From positions 1 through 64,000 of the forward strand of contig CAZSNT010000009.1 in NCBI GenBank assembly GCA_964607765.1: 64,000 nucleotides of DNA. Direction: 5' to 3'. The notes under the pieces are model-generated. The model saw nothing but the letters and a program-made list of their open reading frames with translations. It was not told where the DNA came from and ran no database searches. Position 1 is the stretch's first letter. The number at the start of each line of letters is the position of its first letter. Origin of the DNA: CAZSNT01 sp964607765. Its GTDB lineage: Bacteria > Verrucomicrobiota > Lentisphaeria > Oligosphaerales > JABHEG01. Shown here piece by piece: positions 54,670 to 62,710 of the stretch. A program made the translations under genes and the position numbers.

Positions 54670-55650
54670 TCAGTGCTGCAGGCGCCAGCGAACGCGATTG
54701 TTGACGGTGGGCCTGAGCGGTTTACTGCGCCCGATATTCGTTTCAGCGACGGCCGATGCGAGGGCGAGAGGCACGTCAGCTTTGGCCGAGACCACTTTCC
54801 CCTCCATTTCGGTTGTCCGCGCGGTCATTTCATGATGTGCCGCGACTGCGGCAGCCCGTCGCACTTCGGCGTTTGCCTGCGCCACGCGCTTGTCGGCTTC
54901 CGCCCGTGCCGAGCTGAGGCGTGCAGCAACGTTGTCCAGGACATCGACGTCACCGATATCGACCGAGACGATCTCGAAGCAGGTGCCACTGTCCAAGCCT
55001 TTGGCCAGGAGGTGCTCGGATATTGTCTCGGGCCGTTCCAGGATGTCCCGGTGCGACGGGGCGCCGCCCATTGCGGCCACGATGCCTTCGCCGACGCGTG
55101 CGACGATCGTGTCCTCTCCCGCGCCGCCGACGAGGCGGGAGAGTTGTGTTCGCACCGTTACGCGCGCTGTCGCGCCAAGGCGAATGCCGTCTTTGGAGAC
55201 ACCGGAGATGACCTTTGCCGGGTCGTTTGCGGGCGGGCAGAGCAGGACTTTGGGCCGCACGCTGGTATTGACTGCATCGACAACGTCGCGGCCGGCCAGG
55301 TCGATGGCCGCGACCTCCCGGAAGCCGACGCCCAGATCCGCTTTGTCCGCGGCGATGACTGCATCGATAACGGCCTGCAGGTCACCGCCTGCCAGCACGT
55401 GTGCTTCGAGGTCGCCAGGCGAGGCGTCCACGCCCGCGTGTGAGAGGGAAATGAGGTTGTGCACGATGTAGTCCGGGCTCACGCGCCGGAGGCGCATGAA
55501 GAGCATGTCGAGCACGGTGATGGGCAGGCCGTTGGCTCTGATCTCAACCCAAAGCCCGAAACAGGACAGCCACACATAAAGGTAGGCGAGGCACGGCACA
55601 CCGAAGGCCACGACAAAGAGCAACAGAATGAAGACGCCCGGCTTCAGCAC
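54670..55650 (-). CDS. floA: Flotillin-like membrane protein FloA
   Basis: 326 residues, the usual FloA length. An N-terminal membrane hairpin (about 5-30, V-F-I-L-L-L-F-V-V-A-F-G-V-P) is followed by the conserved L-R-R-V-S-P-D-Y-I-V segment, an SPFH/band-7-like core with G-D-L-Q-A-V-I-D-A-V-I-A-A-D-K-A and R-V-G-E-G-I-V, and an Ala-rich coiled coil (A-E-A-D-K-R-V-A-Q-A-N-A-E-V-R-R). FloA organises functional membrane microdomains. The GTG start at 55650 is set by GGAGG eight bases upstream, which overlaps the sequence right after the guaB stop. The 18-base gap suggests one transcript with guaB. Confidence 0.92.
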   Translation of the reverse strand: MLKPGVFILLLFVVAFGVPCLAYLYVWLSCFGLWVEIRANGLPITVLDMLFMRLRRVSPDYIVHNLISLSHAGVDASPGDLEAHVLAGGDLQAVIDAVIAADKADLGVGFREVAAIDLAGRDVVDAVNTSVRPKVLLCPPANDPAKVISGVSKDGIRLGATARVTVRTQLSRLVGGAGEDTIVARVGEGIVAAMGGAPSHRDILERPETISEHLLAKGLDSGTCFEIVSVDIGDVDVLDNVAARLSSARAEADKRVAQANAEVRRAAAVAAHHEMTARTTEMEGKVVSAKADVPLALASAVAETNIGRSKPLRPTVNNRVRWRLQH

Positions 55651-55668
55651 GATAACTTCCTCCCCGCG

Positions 55669-57165
55669 TCAGGTCGCTCGGTAATTGGGTGCGTCCTTGG
55701 TCACCTTCACGTCGTGCGGATGGGCCTCCTGAAGCCCTGCGGGACTAACCCTGACCAAACGTGCTCGTTCGCGCAGTTCCGGAATACTGCGGCACCCGCA
55801 GTAGCCGAGCGCGAACCGCAGTCCGCCGGTGTACTGGTGCATGACGTCCGTCACGCGTCCGCGGTAGGGAATCATACCCTCGATTCCCTGAGGCACAAAC
55901 TTCTCCGGATCCTCCACGGCCTCCTGGCTGTAGCGCTGCCGGCTGCCGCTTCCCGCCTTGAGTGCATCGAGGCTGCCCATTCCTCGGTAGATCACGTATG
56001 TCCGGCCCTGATGCAGAATGCGTTCACCGGGGCTTTCTTCGGTTCCGGCGAGTGCGGACCCCATCATGACGCAGTCGGCGCCGACTGCCAGCGCTTTGGC
56101 AGCGTCGCCCGAGAAGGAGATTCCGCCGTCCGCGATGATCGGGATCCGGCCTTCGACAGCTTTGCTGGCTTCGTAGATTGCAGTCACCTGCGGGATTCCG
56201 ACGCCGGCGACGACTCGGGTCGTGCAGATGGATCCCGGCCCGATCCCGACTTTGACGGCATCGACGCCGGCTTCGAGCAGGGCGAGGGCGCCCTCGCCTG
56301 TTCCCACGTTGCCGGCGACAACGTCGATATCAGGGAACTGTTCCTTGACCAGCTTGACGGATTCGATGACGCCTTTGGAGTGTCCGTGTGCGGTATCGAT
56401 CACGAGGGCGTCCACGCCGGCGTCAGCCAAGGCATGGAAGCGTTCTTCGTCGAAGGGACCGATGGCCGCGGCGACCCGGAGCCGGTGGCGATCATCGCGA
56501 TTGAAGGCGGGCTCCATGTTCTCCAGCAGCGTGCGCACATCGTGGAAGCTGTAGAGTCCGAGCAACCGGCGTTCAGCGTCCACGATCGGGAGTTTACCGA
56601 CCTTGTGCCGCAGCATGATCTGGAACGCCTCGTTCATGGTCGTATCGGCCTCGCCGACGATGGGTTCGTGGGTCATCACGTCGCGCACGCTGACGTCGTA
56701 ATCGGTGAGGAACTTCACATCGCGCGAGGTGAGGATTCCCACGACACGATCTTCGTCGTTGAGGATGGGGAACCCGCTGAACTGGAACTTCTTCCTGCGC
56801 TTCACGGCCTGGACTTCCGAAACCTGCATGTGTTCTCTGAACACGATGGGGTCCGAGATCAGTCCGTTGAGATAGTGTTTGACGCGCGCCACCTCGTGGG
56901 TCTGCTCTGCCACGGACAGGTTTTTGTGGATCACGCCGATTCCCCCGAGCCGCGCGATAGCGATGGCCATCTCGCTCTCGGTAACCGTATCCATCGCTGC
57001 GCTGACGAACGGCGCGTTCAAGGCGATGTTGCGGCTGAACTGCGTGGTCACATCGGCATCTGACGGCAGAAAGTCGGCGTACTGCGTAACGAGGGACACG
57101 TCGTCGAAAGTCAGTCCCTCATAGCCTGTCGCATCCATGAAGGCGTCCAGAAAGGCGTTGCTCAA
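55669..57165 (-). CDS. guaB: Inosine-5'-monophosphate dehydrogenase
   Basis: 498 residues. Converts IMP to XMP with NAD+, the committed step of GMP synthesis, in the cytoplasm. It opens with G-L-T-F-D-D-V-S-L-V, carries two CBS domains (about 107-215) inserted in the TIM barrel, and has the catalytic loop G-P-G-S-I-C-T-T-R (Cys314). I chose TTG 57165 because GGGAG lies ten bases upstream; ATG 57138 would give 489 residues but has no ribosome site. The frame is open further upstream (to about 57471), but that extension is Pro/Arg-rich repeat DNA with no similarity to the family. Confidence 0.95.
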   Translation of the reverse strand: MSNAFLDAFMDATGYEGLTFDDVSLVTQYADFLPSDADVTTQFSRNIALNAPFVSAAMDTVTESEMAIAIARLGGIGVIHKNLSVAEQTHEVARVKHYLNGLISDPIVFREHMQVSEVQAVKRRKKFQFSGFPILNDEDRVVGILTSRDVKFLTDYDVSVRDVMTHEPIVGEADTTMNEAFQIMLRHKVGKLPIVDAERRLLGLYSFHDVRTLLENMEPAFNRDDRHRLRVAAAIGPFDEERFHALADAGVDALVIDTAHGHSKGVIESVKLVKEQFPDIDVVAGNVGTGEGALALLEAGVDAVKVGIGPGSICTTRVVAGVGIPQVTAIYEASKAVEGRIPIIADGGISFSGDAAKALAVGADCVMMGSALAGTEESPGERILHQGRTYVIYRGMGSLDALKAGSGSRQRYSQEAVEDPEKFVPQGIEGMIPYRGRVTDVMHQYTGGLRFALGYCGCRSIPELRERARLVRVSPAGLQEAHPHDVKVTKDAPNYRAT

Positions 57166-57349
57166 GGTCGTCTGTCTCCCAGCACTGCGGACAGGGCCGA
57201 ATTTGGCCCGGATAGAGCGCTGTTCCGGGTGTGAAACAGCGGCGTTTTCGTCGGCCTTCCAGGTGCCGACGCCTACTTGTGGAAACTTAGTCCTGCATTT
57301 TGGGAGATTCAACATGCGGGAGGAGCGGGGAGCGAGGGGTGGAAGACAC

Positions 57350-57376
57350 GGGCGCGGGCACGGGCACGGGCACGGC
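57350..57376. repeat. GGGCAC hexamer repeat
   Basis: Four to five GGGCAC/GGGCGC units in a row, then further degenerate CGGGAG-type units to about 57405. Another intergenic simple repeat of the kind scattered through this genome. Confidence 0.65.
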
Positions 57377-57640
57377 TGGGAGAACCGGCACGGGAAGGGG
57401 GGGGGAAGAGACAATGCTATTGACTTTCTCCCATCGGTGGACTTCTGCTGCGTTCTATCGGACCGACCCAACGATCAGGGCGAAGGATTAGGGCGAAAGA
57501 TCAGGGGCACACCCTCCCAAACCCTAATCTTTCCCCCTATTCTTTTGCCCTAATCTCTTGCGGACAGTACCAGCGTGACCGTGCGGCGGGCAGTCAGAAC
57601 ACGCCAGTGTGCACGCTCCACAGGAAGTTGATAGCATTGG

Positions 57641-57685
57641 GGAGAAGAGAAACGGCGCCGGAGAGCAGGGGTGTCTCCGGCGCCG
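57641..57685 (-). terminator. Intrinsic terminator of the rpmH-jag operon
   Basis: A perfect 13-bp stem (57651-57663 with 57673-57685) around a nine-base loop. Read on the minus strand it is followed by a pyrimidine-rich TTTCTCTTCTC tract, 23 bases past the jag stop. Confidence 0.9.
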
Positions 57686-57707
57686 TTGGCTGTGCGGCAG
57701 GATCGGG

Positions 57708-58220
57708 TTATTCGGCGTCTTTTCCGGCGAGCCGGATGACGACCTTCTTCATGCCGTTCGTTTCGGGGTCGCAGCTTTCCGTGTCGATCTCGGTGTCCTC
57801 TCTCAGCACGACGTGGATGGTACGGCGGTCACGTGCGGAGAACGGCCCGATGCGTTTGGGTTGGCCCCAGCGTTTGACTTCCTTGGCGGCATCGAGAGCG
57901 ATGTTTCGGAGGCGCTCGTCATCGGCGCTGGGCTGGCGGCTGCTCTTTGGGCGGCTTTTCCTCTGGTAGCCGTCCACATCGATCTCGACCCAGGCGACGC
58001 GTTTGTACTTGCGCCGCAACATGCGATTGAGCAGCAGTTCGAGGCTTTGGAGGCAATGCCCTTTGCGGCCGATGAGTCGTCCCGGCTCGGCTGTCTTGAG
58101 GTTGAGTCCGAACCCACTCCCGTTTTCAGCCGGCGCGATCTCTGCCTCGAAGCCCAGCAATCCCACCATCTGGTTCAGCTGTTCGGCCGCGTGGTCCTTC
58201 TGTTCCTGCGTCAGTTCCAT
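57708..58220 (-). CDS. jag: Jag / KhpB, KH-R3H RNA-binding protein
   Basis: 170 residues. A KH domain with the G-R-L-I-G-R-K-G loop (47-54) and L-Q-S-L-E-L-L-L-N-R, then an R3H domain in the last third (R-R-T-I-H-V-V-L, about 133-140). Jag proteins bind RNA and are encoded beside the insertase YidC/SpoIIIJ in many bacteria. The N-terminal Jag_N domain seen in Firmicutes is absent; a short acidic helix replaces it. AGGA about eight bases before ATG 58220 supports the start. 72 bases after yidC and before a strong terminator, so last gene of the operon. Confidence 0.93.
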   Translation of the reverse strand: MELTQEQKDHAAEQLNQMVGLLGFEAEIAPAENGSGFGLNLKTAEPGRLIGRKGHCLQSLELLLNRMLRRKYKRVAWVEIDVDGYQRKSRPKSSRQPSADDERLRNIALDAAKEVKRWGQPKRIGPFSARDRRTIHVVLREDTEIDTESCDPETNGMKKVVIRLAGKDAE

Positions 58221-58292
58221 GGTGTCGTTCCTTTCCCTGTGGCGCCGGCCGGGATGGTTACCGTGTTCCGTCAGTGCCCCCGTACCGGCATG

Positions 58293-60098
58293 CTACCGGG
58301 TCGGGGCTGCGCTGTTCTTTTCCATCCTTTTGCTCACCAGGTTCTGGACGATGGTCAGAACCTGGTTGACGGTCCAGTACAAAGTCAGACCGGCCGGCAT
58401 ACTGTAAAAAATGAAGAGGAAGAAGATGCTCATGAACATCATCATTCTCGCCTGTGACGGATCAGAGCTGGGCATCATTTTCTGCTGCACAAGCATGCTG
58501 GTCGCCATGAGGATTGCGAGGGGTCTGATAGGCAATCCGGCGAGGACAGCAACGGTATCGGGCATGGACAGGTCTGCGACCCAGATAAACGTCGCCTGGC
58601 GCAGCTCAATTGCGCTCCGGAAGGTATTGAAGAGCGCAAAGAACACGGGGATCTGGAAGAGCATGGGCAGGCATCCGCCCAACGGGCTGACGTTGTTCTC
58701 ACGGTACACGTCCATGATCTTGCGGTTCATCTTCTCGGGCTGGTCTTTGTAGTTCTCCCGAATCTCTTTGATGATCGGCTGGAGCGTCTGCATTTTGCGC
58801 ATGGACGCAGTGCTTCGGTGCGTCAGCGGCCAGAAGAGCATTTTGATGACGAAGGTAATCACGATGATGGCGAACCCGTAGCCCCACTCGTGGTTGAAAG
58901 CGCGATTGAGTCCGATGAGCGCGCGCAGGATCTGGCGTGTGATCAACCCCATCCACGCGGGGCGCCAGAAGAGGAAGAGGTCCATTTTCATGATGCTTTC
59001 GAGGCGGTCGCCGAAGTCACGCAGGCGCTGAAACTCCTTGGGTCCGGCATAGCCGGTGACGTCCCAGCTGGCGGTCGCTCCGGGCGCGACGGTGGCGGGC
59101 GCGAGTACCAAGGCACCATGCAGCCACGGCTTGGCGGCGGCGCTGCCGGGATCAGGCTCTGTGAGTCCGACGGCGCATCCTGCCACGGCCTCGGCCTGGC
59201 CGCGTGCGCAGAAGAGGAAGTACTTGGAGTGGATTGCGAGCCATTGGGCCCGGGTTCGGGCCAGCTGCGCTTTCACTTCCGGCTTGAGTTTTCTGAGGTT
59301 CTTGATGTTGTAGGTTTTGGCCTTCTTCGCGTCTTTCACCATCACATCGATCTCACCGCCCGCGCCGGGCATTGCCCGTGATCTCCGTCCGCCGGTGGAC
59401 GGCGCCTTGACGGCGCCGCAGGAGACGGCCAGTCCGCGGACGCTGCGCGGCTGGTCGGTCCGGTTTGCCACCGTGATGCGGTAGCCCAGGTTGTAGGGCG
59501 CTTCCGGGTCGGCCTCCCAGCGTTCGGTCAGGGTCATCCCCTGGTATGCGCCGAGCAGTTCGCGTTCGAGGACGACGTAGGTTGGGGTCTGTTCCACGAG
59601 TCGCGCCGGGCCGGCCTGCCAGGCCGCGGCATCCGGGATCAGGGCGCAGAACGGGTGCTGGAAGCGCCCGATTGTGACACTGCTCTGCCGGTCATCGGCG
59701 AGATAGTCGTTCAGCCGGACCTGGGTGATGCCGCCGCCATCGGCATCGACGACAACCGCAAAGGAAGCGCTTGGTGTCAGCTCCACGGTAGCGCGCGGCG
59801 TGCGGAACTCGGCGGTCATCGGCGGCGCGGCGGGTTCAGGCACGGGCAGCGGCGCGGCCACTGTGGGTGTGGGGTCGTCCGCGGCAGCCAGCGTGGGTGT
59901 GGGGTCGTCCGCGGCAGCCAGTGCGGTGGCGGGTGCTGTGCCGGTGGCGCTGTCATCGTCCGCGGCAGGCGGTGCGACAGCCGGGGGCTTGGTCCGCGGC
60001 GCGGGCTGCAGGCCCATTTGTCGCATGACTGGTCCCCAGAGGACAAGGAGCAACACACACAGGGCCACGCCGATTATGGTTGTTTTATCGTACTTCAT
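58293..60098 (-). CDS. yidC: Membrane protein insertase YidC (long Gram-negative type)
   Basis: 601 residues. An N-terminal membrane helix (about 7-23), an Ala/Thr/Pro-rich linker (30-90), a large periplasmic beta domain (about 95-350) and the conserved 60-kDa insertase core with five helices (about 365-590). Core motifs: G-F-A-I-I-V-I-T-F-V-I-K, M-R-K-M-Q-T-L-Q-P-I-I-K-E-I, S-P-L-G-G-C-L-P-M-L-F-Q-I-P and W-T-V-N-Q-V-L-T. YidC inserts and folds inner-membrane proteins alone or with SecYEG. ATG 60098 overlaps the yidD stop by four bases, implying coupling. The linker contains an imperfect direct repeat (A-A-D-D-P-T-P-T-L/V). Confidence 0.97.
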   Translation of the reverse strand: MKYDKTTIIGVALCVLLLVLWGPVMRQMGLQPAPRTKPPAVAPPAADDDSATGTAPATALAAADDPTPTLAAADDPTPTVAAPLPVPEPAAPPMTAEFRTPRATVELTPSASFAVVVDADGGGITQVRLNDYLADDRQSSVTIGRFQHPFCALIPDAAAWQAGPARLVEQTPTYVVLERELLGAYQGMTLTERWEADPEAPYNLGYRITVANRTDQPRSVRGLAVSCGAVKAPSTGGRRSRAMPGAGGEIDVMVKDAKKAKTYNIKNLRKLKPEVKAQLARTRAQWLAIHSKYFLFCARGQAEAVAGCAVGLTEPDPGSAAAKPWLHGALVLAPATVAPGATASWDVTGYAGPKEFQRLRDFGDRLESIMKMDLFLFWRPAWMGLITRQILRALIGLNRAFNHEWGYGFAIIVITFVIKMLFWPLTHRSTASMRKMQTLQPIIKEIRENYKDQPEKMNRKIMDVYRENNVSPLGGCLPMLFQIPVFFALFNTFRSAIELRQATFIWVADLSMPDTVAVLAGLPIRPLAILMATSMLVQQKMMPSSDPSQARMMMFMSIFFLFIFYSMPAGLTLYWTVNQVLTIVQNLVSKRMEKNSAAPTR

Positions 60099-60391
60099 GA
60101 GTTGGGTCTCGCGGCTCCGTCCTTATCTGTCGCGGCATTCGTAGCGGGCGGCACGGGATCGTACAGGGAGCCGCGGTAGAGGGGGTGGCAGCGACAGATT
60201 CGTTTGAGCGTCAGCCAGGCGCCGCGACACACTCCGAACCGCCGAATGGCCTCCGTGGCATAGGCTGAGCATGTAGGGTTGAAACGGCAGCAGGCCGGTT
60301 TGAGTCGTGTGATACAGGTTCGGTAAAACCACAGCAACCCCAAAGCTATGGTCCGGCCGGCGCTTTGAAGCGGTATGCCTATCCTGGTCAA
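60095..60391 (-). CDS. yidD: Membrane protein insertion efficiency factor YidD
   Basis: 98 residues. Shows the family's Y-R-x-C-I-T-R-L-K-P-A-C-C-R-F-N-P-T-C-S-A-Y-A segment with its three conserved cysteines, then A-W-L-T-L-K-R-I-C-R-C-H-P-L-Y and G-S-L-Y-D-P-V-P. YidD is a small membrane-associated helper of YidC. Start TTG at 60391 overlaps the rnpA stop (TTGA); GGGAG lies five bases upstream. The 4-base overlaps on both sides mark a tightly coupled operon. Confidence 0.95.
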   Translation of the reverse strand: MTRIGIPLQSAGRTIALGLLWFYRTCITRLKPACCRFNPTCSAYATEAIRRFGVCRGAWLTLKRICRCHPLYRGSLYDPVPPATNAATDKDGAARPNS

Positions 60392-60792
60392 GATTTCTCC
60401 CTGGGGACGTCCTCCGGGATGCTGGCCCCGGGCTCAATGAGGCCCGCGCCTTCCAGCAGTTGCATCAGTTCCGAGAGCACATCCCCCATCTTGGCTCGCT
60501 GCATTCGGTACCGCGGAATCATCACGAGCCAAGTCGGTTTGAGTTGGGGTAAAACCCTTCGATACGCTTCACGGAGCAGCCGTCTGGCTCGGTTTCGCAC
60601 GACCGCATGGCGGCTGTACCGGCGCGACACGATGGTAACCATGCGGCGCTGCTCGTCGGGAGGAGGCGCTGCGGTGATCAGGCAGAGAGCACCGACACGT
60701 TTGACGCCGTTGCGTCGGACGTAGGCCAGTTGCGCTCGGGTTCGCAGGCGTGCGTGTCTGCCGAATGGTCGTTGCGATGGGCGGTCAGGCAC
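60388..60792 (-). CDS. rnpA: Ribonuclease P protein component
   Basis: 134 residues, slightly longer than usual because of an acidic C-terminal tail. The signature basic helix R-H-A-V-V-R-N-R-A-R-R-L-L-R-E-A-Y-R (about 61-78) binds the RNase P RNA; P-T-W-L-V-M-I-P-R follows. The protein assists 5' maturation of tRNA. GTG start at 60792 has GGAGG six bases upstream. 53 bases after rpmH. Confidence 0.95.
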   Translation of the reverse strand: MPDRPSQRPFGRHARLRTRAQLAYVRRNGVKRVGALCLITAAPPPDEQRRMVTIVSRRYSRHAVVRNRARRLLREAYRRVLPQLKPTWLVMIPRYRMQRAKMGDVLSELMQLLEGAGLIEPGASIPEDVPREKS

Positions 60793-60845
60793 GGTTGCCC
60801 TCCGCTGCGGCCGCCTGGGCTCGTTGCCTCAGGCTAAGCCGTGCT

Positions 60846-60980
60846 TCAGCAACTCAGGCGTACGCGTCCCCGACGGCGCCGACGGCGCAGCAAGGCGCGG
60901 CCGCTCCGCGTGGCCATTCGAGCCCGGAAACCAAGCTTCCGCTTCCGTGAAATTCGTGATGGTTGAAATGTTCTCTTCAT
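60846..60980 (-). CDS. rpmH: 50S ribosomal protein L34
   Basis: 44 residues, exactly the usual size. Begins M-K-R-T-F-Q-P-S, with R-K-R-K-L-G-F-R-A-R-M-A-T-R-S-G-R and an Arg-rich tail, all L34 hallmarks. Component of the large ribosomal subunit. First gene of the rpmH-rnpA-yidD-yidC-jag cluster. The ribosome site before ATG 60980 is weak. The family consensus after Q-P-S is usually N-x-x-R; here it is R-I-S-R-K. Confidence 0.96.
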   Translation of the reverse strand: MKRTFQPSRISRKRKLGFRARMATRSGRALLRRRRRRGRVRLSC

Positions 60981-61079
60981 CGTATTCTGCAGTTCCGCTT
61001 TGTGTTACTATTCCGGTGCCCGGCCCCCGCATCGTGGTCGCGCCGCCGCGTCACACAGACACAGCAGGGGCTGGCAAAA

Positions 61080-61109
61080 GACAAAGGAGCGATACTGTAG
61101 CGCTCTTTT
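61080..61109 (-). terminator. Hairpin terminator downstream of gcvPB
   Basis: GAGCG at 61087-61091 pairs with CGCTC at 61101-61105 around a nine-base loop. Minus-strand reading continues into a T-rich CTTTGTCTTTT run, 18 bases past the gcvPB stop. TTTT also flanks the other side, so it could work both ways. Confidence 0.65.
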
Positions 61110-61127
61110 CAGGCGGGTCAAGGGGGA

Positions 61128-62588
61128 TCAGGCAAGGTCGGCGAGATCGAGGGCACGGGCTGCGTGTACTTCGTCGAGGCGTCCGACCGGGGTTGACCGG
61201 GGCGCGCCGGTGATTGCCTCCGGTTCCTTGTCCGCGAGCTCGGCGATTTCGATGAGGGCGTCGACAAAGGTGTCGAGGGTGTCCTTGGACTCCGTCTCGG
61301 TGGGCTCGATCATCAGGGCTTCCGGCACAGTGAGGGGGAAGTACACGGTAGGCGGGTGGAATCCCCGATCGAGAAGGGCTTTGGCGACATCCAGGGCCCT
61401 GACACCGGCCTGGGCCTGCTTCGCCGCGGAGAACACACACTCGTGCATACAGGCGCGGTCGAAGGGCTCTGCGTAGTGCGCTTTGAGTCGTGCACGCAGG
61501 TAGTTGGCGCTGAGCACTGCGGCTTCGCTGACGCGGCTCATGCCTTCGCGGCCGAGGGTGAGCATGTAGGCATAGGCGCGGAGGATGATGCCGAAGTTGC
61601 CGTAGAAGGGCGCCACGTAGCCGATTGTATCCCGGAAATGGTATTCGAGCGCGTGGGTACCGTCCGCGCGTTTCATCACTCGCGACGTCGGCAGGAAGGG
61701 CACGAGCTTCTCGCAGACTCCGACGGGGCCGGACCCGGGCCCGCCTCCCCCGTGGGGTGTGGCGAAGGTCTTGTGCAGGTTCACGTGCGTGACGTCGAAT
61801 CCGAGGTCGCCCGGCCGCAGTCGTCCGACAACGGCGTTCAGGTTTGCGCCGTCGCAGTACATGAGCCCGCCGGCCTGGTGGACGCGTCTGCAGATTTCGC
61901 GGACGTTGGTATCGAAGAGGCCGAGCGTGCTGGGGCATGTGAGCATCATGCCGGCGACTTGGTCCGAGAGTGCGTCATCGAGGGCCGCCAGCTCCACGTT
62001 GCCGTTGGCGTCCGTGGGCAGGGACCGGGTCTGGAACCCGGCCAGAGCGGCGCTGGCTGGGTTGGTGCCGTGAGCGGAGTCGGAGATGAGCATGATCCGC
62101 CGCGTCTGTTCCTCGCCCCGGGCTTTGTGGTAGGCAGCGATCATCATCACGCCCGTGAGTTCTCCGTGAGCACCGGCGAGGGGTTGCATGGTGAAGGCTG
62201 CAAAGCCCAGGAGTTCGCACAGGAACGCCTCTGCCTCATAGAGCACGGCCAAAGCGCCCTGGGTGAGGGCGCCGCCGCCGCGGAACTGAGGCAGCAAGGG
62301 GTGGAGGTCCGCGAAACCGGGCAGCTCGGCCAGGCGTTCATGGAACTTCGGATTGTACTTCATGGTGCAGGAGCCGAGGGGGTAGAACGCGGTGTCGACG
62401 CCCATGTTTCGCCGGCTGAGGTTGACGAAGTGCCGGATGCCGTCCAGCTCGCTGACTTCCGGCAGCTCGGCGGATGCGGTTCGCCTGAGGGCGTCAGGCA
62501 GCGCGTCGTTTGCCGGTACATCGAGGCGCGGCAGAGAGGAGCCGCGTCGGCCTGGGACACTCAGATCGAATATGAGTTTGGGGGTCAT
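61128..62588 (-). CDS. gcvPB: Glycine dehydrogenase (decarboxylating) subunit 2
   Basis: 486 residues, typical for the C-terminal half of a split P-protein. With GcvPA it decarboxylates glycine and passes the aminomethyl group to the lipoyl H-protein in the glycine cleavage system. PLP Lys273 sits in H-V-N-L-H-K-T-F, followed by the Gly-rich A-T-P-H-G-G-G-G-P-G-S-G loop; S-D-S-A-H-G-T-N-P-A-S (169-179) and Y-C-D-G-A-N-L-N-A (244-252) line the cofactor pocket. ATG 62588 lacks a clear ribosome site. 122 bases downstream of gcvPA. Confidence 0.97.
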   Translation of the reverse strand: MTPKLIFDLSVPGRRGSSLPRLDVPANDALPDALRRTASAELPEVSELDGIRHFVNLSRRNMGVDTAFYPLGSCTMKYNPKFHERLAELPGFADLHPLLPQFRGGGALTQGALAVLYEAEAFLCELLGFAAFTMQPLAGAHGELTGVMMIAAYHKARGEEQTRRIMLISDSAHGTNPASAALAGFQTRSLPTDANGNVELAALDDALSDQVAGMMLTCPSTLGLFDTNVREICRRVHQAGGLMYCDGANLNAVVGRLRPGDLGFDVTHVNLHKTFATPHGGGGPGSGPVGVCEKLVPFLPTSRVMKRADGTHALEYHFRDTIGYVAPFYGNFGIILRAYAYMLTLGREGMSRVSEAAVLSANYLRARLKAHYAEPFDRACMHECVFSAAKQAQAGVRALDVAKALLDRGFHPPTVYFPLTVPEALMIEPTETESKDTLDTFVDALIEIAELADKEPEAITGAPRSTPVGRLDEVHAARALDLADLA

Positions 62589-62710
62589 GGTTGTTTGTTA
62601 TTCGTCAGTTGAGCCTTCTTGACTGTCCGGAGTGGACTCGCTGTTCATTGTTCAACTTCTGTCCTCGGCCTCCCACGAATAGCGAGTGGTTGCACCCCGA
62701 CAGACTCTGG

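Larger units (their letters stand above)
57166..57707. other. Spacer with simple repeats between jag and guaB
   Basis: About 540 bases without a gene. From jag downward it holds the jag terminator (57641-57685), an AT-richer tract with GATTAGGG at 57486 and inverted CCCTAATC copies at 57522 and 57548, and a GGGCAC repeat at about 57350-57376. The guaB promoter must lie toward 57180-57300, but I cannot place it. Confidence 0.7.

Noticed and set aside
57166..57471. N-terminal extension of guaB by ~100 residues
   Set aside because: The extension is Pro/Arg/Cys-rich and covers GGGCAC simple repeats. IMP dehydrogenases start just before the G-L-T-F-D-D-V segment.
60981..61127. Replication origin beside rpmH
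   Set aside because: No cluster of DnaA-box-like sequences or AT-rich unwinding region in this short spacer.
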